Positions 34,807 through 44,457 of a stretch of DNA of 64,000 nt are shown one piece after another. Both the position numbers and the translations under genes were made by a program. A model generated the notes under the pieces. It was not told the DNA's origin. It was given only the letters and a program-made list of their open reading frames with translations, and searched no databases. The first letter of the stretch is position 1; each line of letters opens with the position of its first letter. Location: contig JAFUOS010000007.1 of NCBI GenBank assembly GCA_017472665.1, forward strand, positions 1 through 64,000, read 5' to 3'. Source of the DNA: Tyzzerella sp. GTDB taxonomy: Bacteria; Bacillota; Clostridia; Lachnospirales; Lachnospiraceae.

Positions 34807-35973
34807 TTGAAAACGTATAGCAGAGTATATGCAAGAATTGATTTAGATGCCATCGCATACAATATGGAACAGATGAAACGTAATTTAGAGCCGTGGACAA
34901 AAGTGATGGCGGTAATAAAAGCAGATGGATATGGTCACGGAGCCGTGCAGATAGCAACAATGTTGGAAGGGGTAGATTATATTTGGGGGTTTGCGGTTGC
35001 AACTCTGGATGAAGCAGTCGTACTTCGAACAGAAGGCATTAAGAAGCCTATTTTGGTATTGGGATGTGTGTTTCCAGACCAATATATGGAGATGTTAGAG
35101 CACGATATTCGCATGAATGTTTATACGGAAGAGATGGCAGAGTCTATTTCGCAAATGGCTGCAAGCAAAGGCATGACTGCTCATATACATATTAAATTGG
35201 ATACGGGCATGGCAAGGCTTGGATTTGACATCAGTAAGGCTTCCGTAGCGGCTATTGCAAGAATCAGTCAGCTGAAAAATGTAGATATGGAAGGGATTTT
35301 TACACACTTTGCAAAAGCAGACGAAACGGATAAAACGTTTACTGAAAAGCAAATGAAGGATTTCTGCTGGATGGTAGAACAGCTGAAAGCAAAAGATGTG
35401 GTTTTCAAATACGAACATTGTTCTAACAGTGCGGCAATTATTGATGTGAAAGACGCAAACTTCGATTTAGTGAGAGCAGGCATTTCTACATACGGACTTT
35501 ATCCGTCCGAAGAAGTTATAAAGGAAAATGTAAAATTAAAGCCGGCCATGGCACTCAAAAGCCATGTCGCTTTTGTAAAAGAAATCGAGGCAGACACACC
35601 GATTAGTTATGGAGGAACATTTGTTTCGGATAAAAAAATGAGAATTGCAACGATACCGGTAGGATACGCAGATGGTTATCCAAGAAGTTTGTCGAACTGC
35701 GGATATGTGTTGATTCGCGGCAAGAAAGCACCGATTGTTGGAAGAGTATGCATGGACCAATTTATGGTAGATGTTACAGACATAGAAGGAGCAAGCTTTG
35801 GTGACAATGTCACTTTGATTGGGAAAGATGGAAACGAGACGATTACGGTGGAAGATTTAGGTGATCTTTCTGGACGTTTTAATTACGAATTTGTCTGTGA
35901 TTTAGGAAAACGAATCCCAAGAGTATATGTGAAAAACGGGAAAGTTTCAGAGCAAGTAGACTATTTTGCTTAG
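34807..35973 (+). CDS. alr: Alanine racemase
   Basis: Alr makes D-alanine for peptidoglycan. The PLP lysine is K38 in VIKADGYGHGA; the catalytic Tyr is in IPVGYADGYPRSL. Other segments are HIKLDTGMARLGF, and CMDQFMVDVTDI. TTG at 34807 is taken as the start because AGAGGTG lies just before it and the protein then begins MKTYSRVYARIDLDAI as in relatives; the longer GTG start at 34798 overlaps that site. It precedes the endoA toxin gene, a conserved Firmicutes arrangement. Confidence 0.95.
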   Translation: MKTYSRVYARIDLDAIAYNMEQMKRNLEPWTKVMAVIKADGYGHGAVQIATMLEGVDYIWGFAVATLDEAVVLRTEGIKKPILVLGCVFPDQYMEMLEHDIRMNVYTEEMAESISQMAASKGMTAHIHIKLDTGMARLGFDISKASVAAIARISQLKNVDMEGIFTHFAKADETDKTFTEKQMKDFCWMVEQLKAKDVVFKYEHCSNSAAIIDVKDANFDLVRAGISTYGLYPSEEVIKENVKLKPAMALKSHVAFVKEIEADTPISYGGTFVSDKKMRIATIPVGYADGYPRSLSNCGYVLIRGKKAPIVGRVCMDQFMVDVTDIEGASFGDNVTLIGKDGNETITVEDLGDLSGRFNYEFVCDLGKRIPRVYVKNGKVSEQVDYFA

Positions 35974-36063
35974 AGCATTATGCTAAAATATGATGCATCC
36001 TAGAATACATCCGAAAAAACTGGAAATAATGACTTTATCAAAGTAAATCGGAGTGTGAACAGA

Positions 36064-36411
36064 GTGCAAATTAGACGTGGAGATATATTTTACGCAGATT
36101 TAAGTCCGGTTGTAGGTTCCGAACAAGGTGGAGTCCGACCAGTACTCATTATTCAAAATGATATTGGAAACAAACACAGCCCGACAGTCATCTGTGCAGC
36201 AATTACTTCAAGGATGAACAAAGCAAAATTACCAACACATGTGGAGATAGATGCAAGTAAGTATCATATTGTAAAAAATTCAGTCGTTTTATTGGAACAA
36301 ATTCGAACGATTGATAAACAAAGATTAAAAGATTTGGTTTGTCATGTAGACCAAAAGTTGATGACAAAAGTAGATGAGGCATTGAAAATCAGTTTGGAAC
36401 TGCATACATAG
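36064..36411 (+). CDS. ndoA: EndoA/MazF-type mRNA interferase
   Basis: A PemK/MazF-family endoribonuclease closely resembling Bacillus EndoA through most of its length: [21 protein letters not shown], then [33 protein letters not shown] and VDEALKISL. The GTG at 36064 gives the expected N-terminus; an in-frame GTG at 36055 is also possible. In Bacillus the antitoxin gene endoAI lies between alr and endoA. Here the 90 bp between the genes hold no antitoxin frame, so the toxin is an orphan at this locus. Confidence 0.93.
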   Translation: MQIRRGDIFYADLSPVVGSEQGGVRPVLIIQNDIGNKHSPTVICAAITSRMNKAKLPTHVEIDASKYHIVKNSVVLLEQIRTIDKQRLKDLVCHVDQKLMTKVDEALKISLELHT

Positions 36412-36550
36412 TGGAAAACATTTGTGTTAAAACTGTACAAATTGAAAAAACAGTGCTAAAATGTTGCTTAAAGTCGGTTGTGTGGTGAAATCATGACTAA
36501 ACTGTAAAAATATAGAAAGATAGAATACAAAGAAGAGAAGAGGTATTGAA

Positions 36551-37282
36551 ATGTCAGGACATTCAAAATTTGCAAATATCAAGCATAAAAAGGAAAAAAA
36601 TGATGCTGCAAAAGGTAAAATTTTTACCAAAATCGGTAGAGAGCTGGCTGTAGCAGTAAAAGAAGGCGGCGGTCCAGATCCTGCAAATAACAGCAGATTA
36701 CGTGATGTTATAGCAAAAGCAAAGGCGAACAATATGCCAAACGATAATATTGATAGAAGTATCAAAAAAGCTGCAGGAGATGCAGATGCATCTAACTACG
36801 AACATGTTACATATGAGGGATATGGTCCAAACGGAACAGCCATTATCGTAGACGCATTAACAGATAATAAAAACCGTACTGCATCAAACGTACGTAACGC
36901 ATTTACAAAAGGAAATGGTAACGTTGGTACACCGGGATGCGTATCATTTATGTTTGATAAAAAGGGTCAGATTATTGTAGATAAAGAAGAATGTGAAATG
37001 GACGCTGATGATTTGATGATGACAGCATTAGATGCTGGCGCAGAAGATTTTGTGGAAGAGGAAGACAGCTTCGAAATTTTAACAGACCCAGATACATTCA
37101 GTGAAGTGCGCGAAGCATTAGAAGCCCAGGGAATTCCGATGGTAAGCGCAGAAGTGACTATGATTCCACAGACTTATGTTGAATTGACAGACGAAAAAGA
37201 TATTAAAAATATCCAGAAAACACTTGATCTTTTGGAAGAAGATGACGACGTCCAAGAGGTTTACCACAACTGGGATGAATAA
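36551..37282 (+). CDS. yebC: YebC/PmpR family protein
   Basis: YebC/TACO1 family proteins act as transcription regulators in some bacteria and, in recent work, help translation of difficult peptide motifs. The 243-residue sequence starts [22 protein letters not shown] landmark and has [33 protein letters not shown] and VMFDKK-like FMFDKKG. Both acidic C-terminal lobes are present and the length is standard. A monocistronic unit by spacing. Confidence 0.95.
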   Translation: MSGHSKFANIKHKKEKNDAAKGKIFTKIGRELAVAVKEGGGPDPANNSRLRDVIAKAKANNMPNDNIDRSIKKAAGDADASNYEHVTYEGYGPNGTAIIVDALTDNKNRTASNVRNAFTKGNGNVGTPGCVSFMFDKKGQIIVDKEECEMDADDLMMTALDAGAEDFVEEEDSFEILTDPDTFSEVREALEAQGIPMVSAEVTMIPQTYVELTDEKDIKNIQKTLDLLEEDDDVQEVYHNWDE

Positions 37283-37304
37283 CATACGATGAGGAGAGAG
37301 CCAG

Positions 37305-38585
37305 ATGAGCAATTATAAGATGGAAACAAAATGTATCCAGTCCGGATATACACCAAAGAATGGAGAGCCACGAGTTCTTCCAATTTATCAAAGCACCACT
37401 TTCAAGTACGAAGACAGCGATGCAATGGGAAGATTGTTTGACTTGGAGGATTCGGGATATTTTTATACAAGACTTCAAAATCCAACAAACGATGCGGTAG
37501 CAGCTAAGATTTGTGATATGGAAGGCGGAGTTGCAGCGATGCTGACTTCTTCTGGTCAGGCAGCGAACTTTTATGCGATTATGAATATTGCAGAGGCAGG
37601 AGATCATATTGTTTGTTCTTCAGCTGTTTATGGAGGTACATATAACTTATATGCACATACAATTCGTAAGATGGGTATCAGTGCGACATTCATTGATCCA
37701 GATTGTTCTGAAGAAGAGTTAGATGCAGCATTTCAGGAAAATACAAAAGCAGTAGTAGGAGAAACAATTGCAAATCCAGCGCTTACTGTTCTTGATATTG
37801 AAAAATTTGCAAAAGCGGCTCATGCACATGGAGTACCACTTATTATTGACAATACATTTGCAACTCCAATCAACTGTAGACCGTTTGAATGGGGTGCAGA
37901 TATTGTTACTCACTCTACAACAAAATACATGGATGGTCATGCATCATGTGTTGGTGGATGTATCGTAGACAGTGGTAACTTCGACTGGGATGCACATGCA
38001 GAGAAATTTCCAGGGCTTACGACTCCGGATATGACTTATCATGGGTTGGTTTATACAGAAAGGTTCGGAAAAGGTGCGTTTATCACGAAAGCAACTGCGC
38101 AAATGATGAGGGACCTTGGTTCTATACAGGCTCCACAGAATGCATTTTTATTAAATATTGGTCTTGAAACATTACATCTTAGAATGCCAAGACATTGCGA
38201 AAATGCATTAAAGGCTGCAGAATATTTAAAAAACCACGAAAAAGTAGCTTGGGTAAGCTGTCCAATGCTTGAAGGAGATAAATACTATGATCTTGCACAA
38301 AAATATATGCCAAATGGAACATGTGGTGTAATTACATTTGGCGTGAGGGGTGGAAGAGAAGCTTGTGTAAAGATGATGGATAGCTTGAAAATGATTGCTA
38401 TTGTAACACATGTTGCTGATGCAAGAAGCTGTGTGCTTCACCCAGCAAGCCATACACATCGTCAGATGAATGAGCAGGAATTAATTGAAGCAGGAGTTCA
38501 ACCAGATTTGATTCGTTTTAGTGTTGGAATTGAAAATATTGATGATATTATATCTGATTTAGAGCAGGCTTTAGAGCAAGTGTAA
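37305..38585 (+). CDS. metY: O-acetylhomoserine sulfhydrylase-type PLP enzyme
   Basis: A Cys/Met-metabolism PLP enzyme that most likely forms homocysteine from O-acetylhomoserine and sulfide. The 426-residue length and start (TKCIQSGYTPKNGEPRVLPI) match the MetY group, not the shorter MetB/MetC enzymes. The PLP lysine is in THSTTKYMDGHA near residue 207; SSGQAANFYA and ADIVTHST are also present. It follows yebC by 22 bp with its own GGAGAG site. No S-box (SAM riboswitch) or T-box precedes it. Confidence 0.92.
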   Translation: MSNYKMETKCIQSGYTPKNGEPRVLPIYQSTTFKYEDSDAMGRLFDLEDSGYFYTRLQNPTNDAVAAKICDMEGGVAAMLTSSGQAANFYAIMNIAEAGDHIVCSSAVYGGTYNLYAHTIRKMGISATFIDPDCSEEELDAAFQENTKAVVGETIANPALTVLDIEKFAKAAHAHGVPLIIDNTFATPINCRPFEWGADIVTHSTTKYMDGHASCVGGCIVDSGNFDWDAHAEKFPGLTTPDMTYHGLVYTERFGKGAFITKATAQMMRDLGSIQAPQNAFLLNIGLETLHLRMPRHCENALKAAEYLKNHEKVAWVSCPMLEGDKYYDLAQKYMPNGTCGVITFGVRGGREACVKMMDSLKMIAIVTHVADARSCVLHPASHTHRQMNEQELIEAGVQPDLIRFSVGIENIDDIISDLEQALEQV

Positions 38586-38599
38586 ATAAGAAGTATTAT

Positions 38600-38629
38600 A
38601 GTCCGTCACGGAATGTGGCGGACTTTTCT
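38600..38629 (+). terminator. Terminator after metY
   Basis: AGTCCGTCAC (38600-38609) pairs with GTGGCGGACT (38615-38624), one G-U pair, followed by TTTTCT. Confidence 0.75.
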
Positions 38630-38730
38630 ATTGGCGTATGCTTAATATAAAGCATTTCTTTTTTTATGCATTCTTTCAACCAAAATAACGCATACTAAGA
38701 TTAATTTGGAAAATAAGGAGTATGCACAAA

Positions 38731-39468
38731 ATGGAAGACAGAAATTCTATGTATAGTGAGAAGTATGACAATAAAAAAGAACAAGAAAGCAAGGAAGAAC
38801 GAGCACAAAAGAATGAGGAGATCAAAGAGACTGGGAGTATGTCCTTAGTTGATGATAAGAGAAAGCATAAAATTGAACTTTTAACTATTATAGGTGAAAT
38901 TGAAGGACACGAGGTGGCGAGCAGCAGTGCAAAGACAACGAAATATGAGCATTTATTGCCTAAATTGGCAGAGGTTGAGAATAATGACGATATTGACGGG
39001 GTACTGATTCTCTTGAATACATTGGGAGGAGATGTGGAAGCAGGGCTTGCAATTGCGGAAATGATCGCATCGATTAGTAAACCGACAGTGTCTTTGGTAT
39101 TAGGTGGAAGTCATTCAATAGGTGGCCCATTGGCAGTTGCTGCTGATTATTCTTTTATCGTTCCATCTGGAACTATGGTTGTGCATCCAGTTCGTTCCAG
39201 TGGTATGTTTATTGGGGTATATCAAAGTTATAAAAACATGCTCCGCACACAAGACCGTATCACAACATTTCTTTCTAGTCATTCAAAAATCACTAAGGAA
39301 CGAGTAGAAGAATTGATGCTGGATTCTTCGCAATTAGTGAAGGATGTTGGAACGATGCTGGAGGGAGCGGAAGCAGTGAAGGAAGGCTTGATTGATTCAG
39401 TTGGCGGCATGAAAGATGCATTGAGAAAATTACACGAATTAATCGATATAAGAAGCAAAATTTGGTGA
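38731..39468 (+). CDS. tepA: ClpP-like serine protease, TepA type
   Basis: A ClpP-fold protease of the TepA (YmfB) group, implicated in Bacillus in degrading signal peptides or aiding protein translocation. The first 45 residues are highly charged and unstructured. The protease core has LLNTLGGDVEAGLAIAEMI, the nucleophile Ser in GGSHSIGGPLA and the His in MVVHPVRSSG. ATG 38731 lies 10 bases after AAGGAG; the upstream in-frame ATG (38722) overlaps the site. In Bacillus tepA is also next to ftsK/spoIIIE, as here. Confidence 0.9.
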   Translation: MEDRNSMYSEKYDNKKEQESKEERAQKNEEIKETGSMSLVDDKRKHKIELLTIIGEIEGHEVASSSAKTTKYEHLLPKLAEVENNDDIDGVLILLNTLGGDVEAGLAIAEMIASISKPTVSLVLGGSHSIGGPLAVAADYSFIVPSGTMVVHPVRSSGMFIGVYQSYKNMLRTQDRITTFLSSHSKITKERVEELMLDSSQLVKDVGTMLEGAEAVKEGLIDSVGGMKDALRKLHELIDIRSKIW

Positions 39469-39496
39469 TGACATTGGATTTTATTGGTGTTATACT
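39468..39496 (+). promoter_or_regulatory. Promoter of ftsK/spoIIIE
   Basis: ATGACA (39468-39473), 17-bp spacer, TATACT (39491-39496), 34 bp before the ATG and overlapping the tepA stop. Confidence 0.55.
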
Positions 39497-39529
39497 AATT
39501 ACAGTATGTGAAAAATAGGGGGAAGTTTC

Positions 39530-42094
39530 ATGGCTTCAAAAAGAAACACAAGAAAACGAAGTACAAGCAATCAAACTCGTGCGAAGCAGACGAAACCATC
39601 AAATAAAAAGGCGACAGAAAGTCAGAGCTTTCTAAAGGATGAAATTCTTATTTTAGTGACACTGGCAGTTTGTGTATTGCTTATGATTAGCAACTTTGGA
39701 ATTGGAGGATATTTAGGGGATGCGGTTTCCAGTTTCATGTTCGGGGTATTTGGCATTATGGCATATATTGTTCCGATTCTGCTGTTTATAGGAATTACCT
39801 TTATTACTTCTAATAAAGGTAATTCCCTTGCTTACATAAAAACAGGTGCATGCGCTGTGTTAGGTTTTATGTTTTGTACCTTGTTCCAATTAGTAATGAA
39901 TGAGTATACACCAGATACGAGCTTGCTTGATTATTATGAAATGTCTCGTATGCATAAGGATGGTGGCGGCCTTATCGGCGGATGTTTTGTGAATCTGCTA
40001 TGTCCAGCCATTGGCCTCATTGGTACCTATGTTGTTACGATTATTGTTTGCATTATCTGTTTTGTGATTATTACGGAAAAATCATTTATCGCGGGCGTGA
40101 AGAAAAGCAGTGAAAAAGCTTACGCTACTGCGAAAGAAGATGCAAGACGGCGCAAAGAACATGCAGAACTTGTGCGTGAGCAGCGAAAAGAGCAGCAAGT
40201 GGAAGAACGGCAAAGGAAAGGTTCACCAGACCTCTCCGCACATGCAGGGCAGAGAAAAGACCATGTGGTATCTGGCGTTTCTTTTGATACAACGATTACA
40301 AAGAAATCTCCAGAGGTACATGAGATTACGCCGCCAAATGCGTTGCCTGCAGAACCGGTTGACCCAAAAGATGTGTTATTTACTTCAGAGGAAGCTTCAG
40401 GTCAGCTAGTGATTAGCCGTGCTCAACCGCTGACAGAAGCAGAGCCAGAGAAAGTTGCAAAGGATGTAGGCAAAGAACACACAGGCAAAACTGATGCAGA
40501 TGGCACAGGCAAAGAGAAAAGTACAGGTAAACAGATTACAAAAGAGAGCAGACAACAGGTTGCACAGGAAACTGCAAATGTAGAAGTGGAAATACAAAAG
40601 AGCGAAGAAAAGCCGAAGAAAGCATATCAGTTCCCGCCATTGAAGTTATTGCAAAAGGGAAAGAATACTGGCGGCGATTCGGATGCACATTTACGTCAGA
40701 CTGCGATGAAACTGCAGCAGACACTGCAGAATTTCAACGTAAATGTAACTGTTACGAATGTAAGCTGTGGTCCATCTGTTACCAGATATGAACTTCAGCC
40801 AGAGCAAGGTGTGAAAGTAAGTAAGATTGTAGCACTTGCAGATGATATCAAGTTAAATCTGGCAGCTTCCGATATTCGTATCGAAGCACCAATTCCAGGA
40901 AAAGCAGCTGTCGGAATTGAAGTGCCAAATAAAGAAAATAGTACCGTTATGCTCCGTGATTTGTTGGAAACAGATGATTTCAAATATCATGGTTCCAAGA
41001 TTGCATTTGCGGCAGGACGTGACATTGCAGGTAAGGTAGTGATAGCTGATATTGCAAAGATGCCACACGTATTGATTGCAGGTGCGACAGGTTCTGGAAA
41101 ATCTGTTTGTATCAATACTTTGATTATGAGTATCTTATACAAAGCAAGTCCGGATGAAGTCAAACTGATTATGATTGACCCGAAAGTGGTCGAGTTAAGC
41201 GTATATAATGGAATTCCACACTTGTTGATTCCGGTTGTGACAGACCCTAAGAAGGCAGCCGGTGCACTGAACTGGGCTGTAGCAGAGATGTCAAAACGTT
41301 ATCAGCTATTTGCGGAATACAACGTACGTGATTTGAAAGGCTACAATGCAAAGGTAGAATCCATTTCTGATATTGAAGATGAAAATAAACCACAAAAACT
41401 GCCACAAATTGTGATTATTGTGGACGAGCTTGCAGATTTGATGATGGTAGCACCGGGTGAAGTGGAAGAAGCAATTTGCCGTTTAGCACAGCTTGCAAGA
41501 GCCTGTGGTATTCACCTGGTACTTGCGACTCAGAGGCCTTCTGTCAATGTTATTACAGGTCTGATTAAGGCAAATATGCCGTCGCGTATTGCATTCGCGG
41601 TATCATCTGGCGTAGATTCCAGAACCATTATTGATATGAATGGTGCAGAGAAGCTGCTCGGAAAAGGAGATATGTTATTTTATCCTTCTGGACTTCCAAA
41701 ACCGACACGTGTACAAGGTTCTTTCGTGTCTGACAAAGAAGTACAATCGGTAGTTGAATTCCTAATTAACAATGGAGATGGTGTTGCATATGATGAAGAG
41801 ATTGCAAATCATGTGAATAATAACAGTGCGGGAAATGGAATTGCAGCGGCTTCCGGCGGAGCGGCAGATGATAAAGATGTCTACTTTGTAGATGCTGGAA
41901 AGTTTGTGATTGAAAAAGATAAAGCATCCATTGGTATGCTGCAAAGAGTGTTCAAGATTGGATTTAATCGAGCGGCGAGAATCATGGATCAGCTTGCAGA
42001 GGCTGGTGTGGTAGGCGAAGAAGAAGGTACAAAGCCAAGAAAAGTTCTGATGTCGATGGAACAATTTGAACAATATATTGAAGAATATCTCTAA
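39530..42094 (+). CDS. ftsK: DNA translocase FtsK/SpoIIIE
   Basis: A membrane-anchored ATPase that pumps chromosomal DNA through the closing septum. A basic N-terminus (about 1-30) is followed by four membrane segments (about 35-190), a charged linker (about 200-380), and the motor. Walker A GATGSGKSVCINTL is near residue 518 and the Walker B region IVIIVDELADLMM near 640. The C-terminal winged-helix gamma domain (about 790-850, SIGMLQRVFKIGFNRAARI) reads orientation signals. 854 residues is close to Bacillus SpoIIIE. Confidence 0.97.
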   Translation: MASKRNTRKRSTSNQTRAKQTKPSNKKATESQSFLKDEILILVTLAVCVLLMISNFGIGGYLGDAVSSFMFGVFGIMAYIVPILLFIGITFITSNKGNSLAYIKTGACAVLGFMFCTLFQLVMNEYTPDTSLLDYYEMSRMHKDGGGLIGGCFVNLLCPAIGLIGTYVVTIIVCIICFVIITEKSFIAGVKKSSEKAYATAKEDARRRKEHAELVREQRKEQQVEERQRKGSPDLSAHAGQRKDHVVSGVSFDTTITKKSPEVHEITPPNALPAEPVDPKDVLFTSEEASGQLVISRAQPLTEAEPEKVAKDVGKEHTGKTDADGTGKEKSTGKQITKESRQQVAQETANVEVEIQKSEEKPKKAYQFPPLKLLQKGKNTGGDSDAHLRQTAMKLQQTLQNFNVNVTVTNVSCGPSVTRYELQPEQGVKVSKIVALADDIKLNLAASDIRIEAPIPGKAAVGIEVPNKENSTVMLRDLLETDDFKYHGSKIAFAAGRDIAGKVVIADIAKMPHVLIAGATGSGKSVCINTLIMSILYKASPDEVKLIMIDPKVVELSVYNGIPHLLIPVVTDPKKAAGALNWAVAEMSKRYQLFAEYNVRDLKGYNAKVESISDIEDENKPQKLPQIVIIVDELADLMMVAPGEVEEAICRLAQLARACGIHLVLATQRPSVNVITGLIKANMPSRIAFAVSSGVDSRTIIDMNGAEKLLGKGDMLFYPSGLPKPTRVQGSFVSDKEVQSVVEFLINNGDGVAYDEEIANHVNNNSAGNGIAAASGGAADDKDVYFVDAGKFVIEKDKASIGMLQRVFKIGFNRAARIMDQLAEAGVVGEEEGTKPRKVLMSMEQFEQYIEEYL

Positions 42095-42134
42095 ACGATG
42101 CAAGGATTAAAAATAGAAATGAGGAAAAGAAAAT

Positions 42135-42977
42135 ATGGCACAATTAATAGACGGAAAATTAATTTCAACTCAAATTAAAGATGAATTACGCGATGAAGTT
42201 ACTGCTTTAAAAGAGCAAGGGATTATTCCTTGTTTAGCGGTGATTCAGGTTGGAAACGATCCGGCTTCTTCCGTATACGTAAACAATAAGAAAAAAGCAT
42301 GCGCATATATAGGGATTGAATCGCTTTCTTATGAGTTAGAAGAATCTGTTTCACAAGAAGAACTTTTGGAGCTTATTGAGAAGTTAAACAAAGATGATAA
42401 AGTAAATGGAATTTTAGTACAATTACCATTACCAAAACATATCGATGAAAACGCAGTGATTCATGCGATTTCACCAGCAAAGGACGTAGATGGTTTCCAT
42501 CCGGAAACAGTAGGAAATATGTGCATTGGCACAGAAGGATTTCTGCCTTGTACACCAGCCGGAGTCATTCAATTGTTAAAACGAAGCGGTATTGAGATTG
42601 CTGGAAAAGAATGTGTCGTGGTAGGAAGAAGCAATATTGTAGGAAAACCAATGGCGATGTTATTGCTTCGTGAAAATGGAACCGTTACGATTACTCATTC
42701 TAGAACACAAGATTTAAAAGAGGTAACAAAACGTGCAGACATTTTAGTTGTTGCACTTGGAAAGCCCAAATTTATTACAAAAGATTATGTAAAAGAAGGT
42801 GCAGTAGTCATTGATGTCGGTATCCACAGAAATGAAAATAACAAACTTTGCGGGGATGTTGACTTTGATGATGTAGTGGATAAAGTAAGTGCCATCACAC
42901 CGGTTCCAGGAGGAGTTGGACCAATGACGATTGCCATGCTCATGGATAATTGTGTGAAAAGTGTTCTCCATTCTTAA
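42135..42977 (+). CDS. folD: Methylenetetrahydrofolate dehydrogenase / cyclohydrolase
   Basis: FolD interconverts 5,10-methylene- and 10-formyl-tetrahydrofolate with NADP. The 280-residue protein has the catalytic lysine region SSVYVNNKKKAC, the folate site LPLPKHID, DVDGFHP, and the dinucleotide segment VVGRSNIVGKPMAMLL. The C-terminal TPVPGGVGPMTIAMLM signature is intact. It stands as the last gene before the Rex-controlled alcohol dehydrogenase. Confidence 0.97.
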   Translation: MAQLIDGKLISTQIKDELRDEVTALKEQGIIPCLAVIQVGNDPASSVYVNNKKKACAYIGIESLSYELEESVSQEELLELIEKLNKDDKVNGILVQLPLPKHIDENAVIHAISPAKDVDGFHPETVGNMCIGTEGFLPCTPAGVIQLLKRSGIEIAGKECVVVGRSNIVGKPMAMLLLRENGTVTITHSRTQDLKEVTKRADILVVALGKPKFITKDYVKEGAVVIDVGIHRNENNKLCGDVDFDDVVDKVSAITPVPGGVGPMTIAMLMDNCVKSVLHS

Positions 42978-43014
42978 AAAAGTATGAAAAAAGTGTGGAA
43001 TTTGTTCAGCAGCA

Positions 43015-43043
43015 TTGAAAAAAATAACAAAAAAATATATAAT
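43015..43043 (+). promoter_or_regulatory. Promoter of the iron alcohol dehydrogenase
   Basis: TTGAAA (43015-43020), 17-bp spacer, TATAAT (43038-43043). Confidence 0.75.
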
Positions 43044-43055
43044 ATTAGAAAATGA

Positions 43056-43072
43056 TTGTTAATTTTTAACAA
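43056..43072. promoter_or_regulatory. Rex-box-like operator
   Basis: TTGTTAATTTTTAACAA is a perfect palindrome just downstream of the -10, covering the expected transcript start region. Clostridial Rex sites follow TTGTTAANNNNTTAACAA; this one is one base shorter in the spacer. Repression by Rex is inferred. Confidence 0.65.
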
Positions 43073-43090
43073 GATAGGAGGAACATACAT

Positions 43091-44272
43091 ATGAGCAGAT
43101 TTACGTTACCAAGAGACATTTACCATGGCAAGGGAAGCCTCGCAGAATTGAAGAATTTAAAAGGAAAAAAAGCAATTCTCGTTGTAGGTGGCGGCTCAAT
43201 GAAACGTCAGGGATTTCTCGATAAAGCAGTGAATTACTTAAAAGAAGCAGGGATGGAAGTAGAATTATTCGAAGGCGTTGAGCCAGACCCATCTGTAGAA
43301 ACGGTTATGAAAGGTGCAGCAGCGATGCGCGCATTTGAGCCGGACTGGATCGTAGCAATGGGCGGTGGTTCTCCAATCGATGCAGCAAAAGCGATGTGGG
43401 CATTTTATGAATATCCGGAAGTTACATTTGAGGATTTGATTATTCCATTCAACTTCCCAGAATTAAGACAAAAAGCAAAATTTGCAGCGATTCCATCTAC
43501 ATCAGGAACAGCTACAGAAGTTACTGCATTCTCTGTTATCACGGATTATGCAAAAGGAATCAAATATCCATTAGCTGACTTCAATATTACACCAGATGTA
43601 GCTATTGTTGATTCTGAATTAGTAGAAGGATTACCAGCTCACCAAGTTGCTTACACAGGTATGGATGCACTTACACATGCAATCGAAGCATATGTTTCTA
43701 CATTAAACTGCGTATACACAGATCCACTTGCAATCCAAGCGATCGAAATGGTATTTGATTATCTTCCAGCATCATTCAAAGGCAATATGGACGCAAGACA
43801 TCAAATGCATGATGCACAGTGTCTTGCAGGTATGGCATTCTCAAATGCATTATTAGGTATTGTTCACTCTATGGCACATAAAACTGGAGCAGCATTCTCT
43901 ACCGGACATATTACACACGGTTTGGCAAATGCTATGTACTTACCATACGTTATCAAATATAACGCAAAAGATTCTGTTGCAGCAAAACGTTACGCAGAGA
44001 TTGCACGCAGAACAGGTCTTGAAGGTGCTTCAGAAAGAGCACTTATCAACAGTTTATGCAAGAAAATTGATGAATTTAATGTAATCCTTGGAATTCCAGC
44101 TACATTAAAAGACTTCGGAATCAAAGAAGATGAATTCAAAGAAAAGATTGCAACAATTGCAGAGAATGCAGTAGGCGATGCTTGTACGGGTTCTAATCCT
44201 AGACCAATCGATCCTGCAACAATGGAAAGATTATTCACATGCATTTACTACGGAACAGAAGTAGATTTCTAA
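43091..44272 (+). CDS. Iron-containing alcohol dehydrogenase
   Basis: A group III (Fe-type) NAD(P)H-dependent alcohol dehydrogenase, likely reducing acetaldehyde or butyraldehyde-type products of fermentation. It has the nucleotide segment VGGGSMKRQG, GGGSPIDAAKAMW, TSGTATEVTAFSVI and the metal site with DALTHAIEAY, and GIVHSMAHKTGAAF followed by ITHGLANAMYLP. 393 residues is standard. A promoter with a Rex-box-like palindrome precedes it, so expression should rise when NADH is abundant. Confidence 0.94.
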   Translation: MSRFTLPRDIYHGKGSLAELKNLKGKKAILVVGGGSMKRQGFLDKAVNYLKEAGMEVELFEGVEPDPSVETVMKGAAAMRAFEPDWIVAMGGGSPIDAAKAMWAFYEYPEVTFEDLIIPFNFPELRQKAKFAAIPSTSGTATEVTAFSVITDYAKGIKYPLADFNITPDVAIVDSELVEGLPAHQVAYTGMDALTHAIEAYVSTLNCVYTDPLAIQAIEMVFDYLPASFKGNMDARHQMHDAQCLAGMAFSNALLGIVHSMAHKTGAAFSTGHITHGLANAMYLPYVIKYNAKDSVAAKRYAEIARRTGLEGASERALINSLCKKIDEFNVILGIPATLKDFGIKEDEFKEKIATIAENAVGDACTGSNPRPIDPATMERLFTCIYYGTEVDF

Positions 44273-44292
44273 GATAAATTAAGGAAAGAAAG

Positions 44293-44320
44293 GCAGATGC
44301 GCTTTGGGCATCTGCTTTTT
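44293..44320 (+). terminator. Terminator after the alcohol dehydrogenase
   Basis: GCAGATGC (44293-44300) pairs with GCATCTGC (44308-44315) and is followed by TTTTT. Confidence 0.85.
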
Positions 44321-44392
44321 CAAAAATGGGCCTGACATGGCACATTTTTAGAAAGTCACAGTTTCACTGCGAAGTGAAAATATGGAAAATAC

Positions 44393-44421
44393 TTGATATT
44401 TCAATGGGTTTCATATATTAT
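44393..44421 (+). promoter_or_regulatory. Promoter of nfnAB
   Basis: TTGATA (44393-44398), 17-bp spacer, TATTAT (44416-44421), 36 bp before the nfnA start. Confidence 0.65.
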
Positions 44422-44457
44422 GAAGAACAGAGGAATTTTGAAAACAGGAGGCATGGT

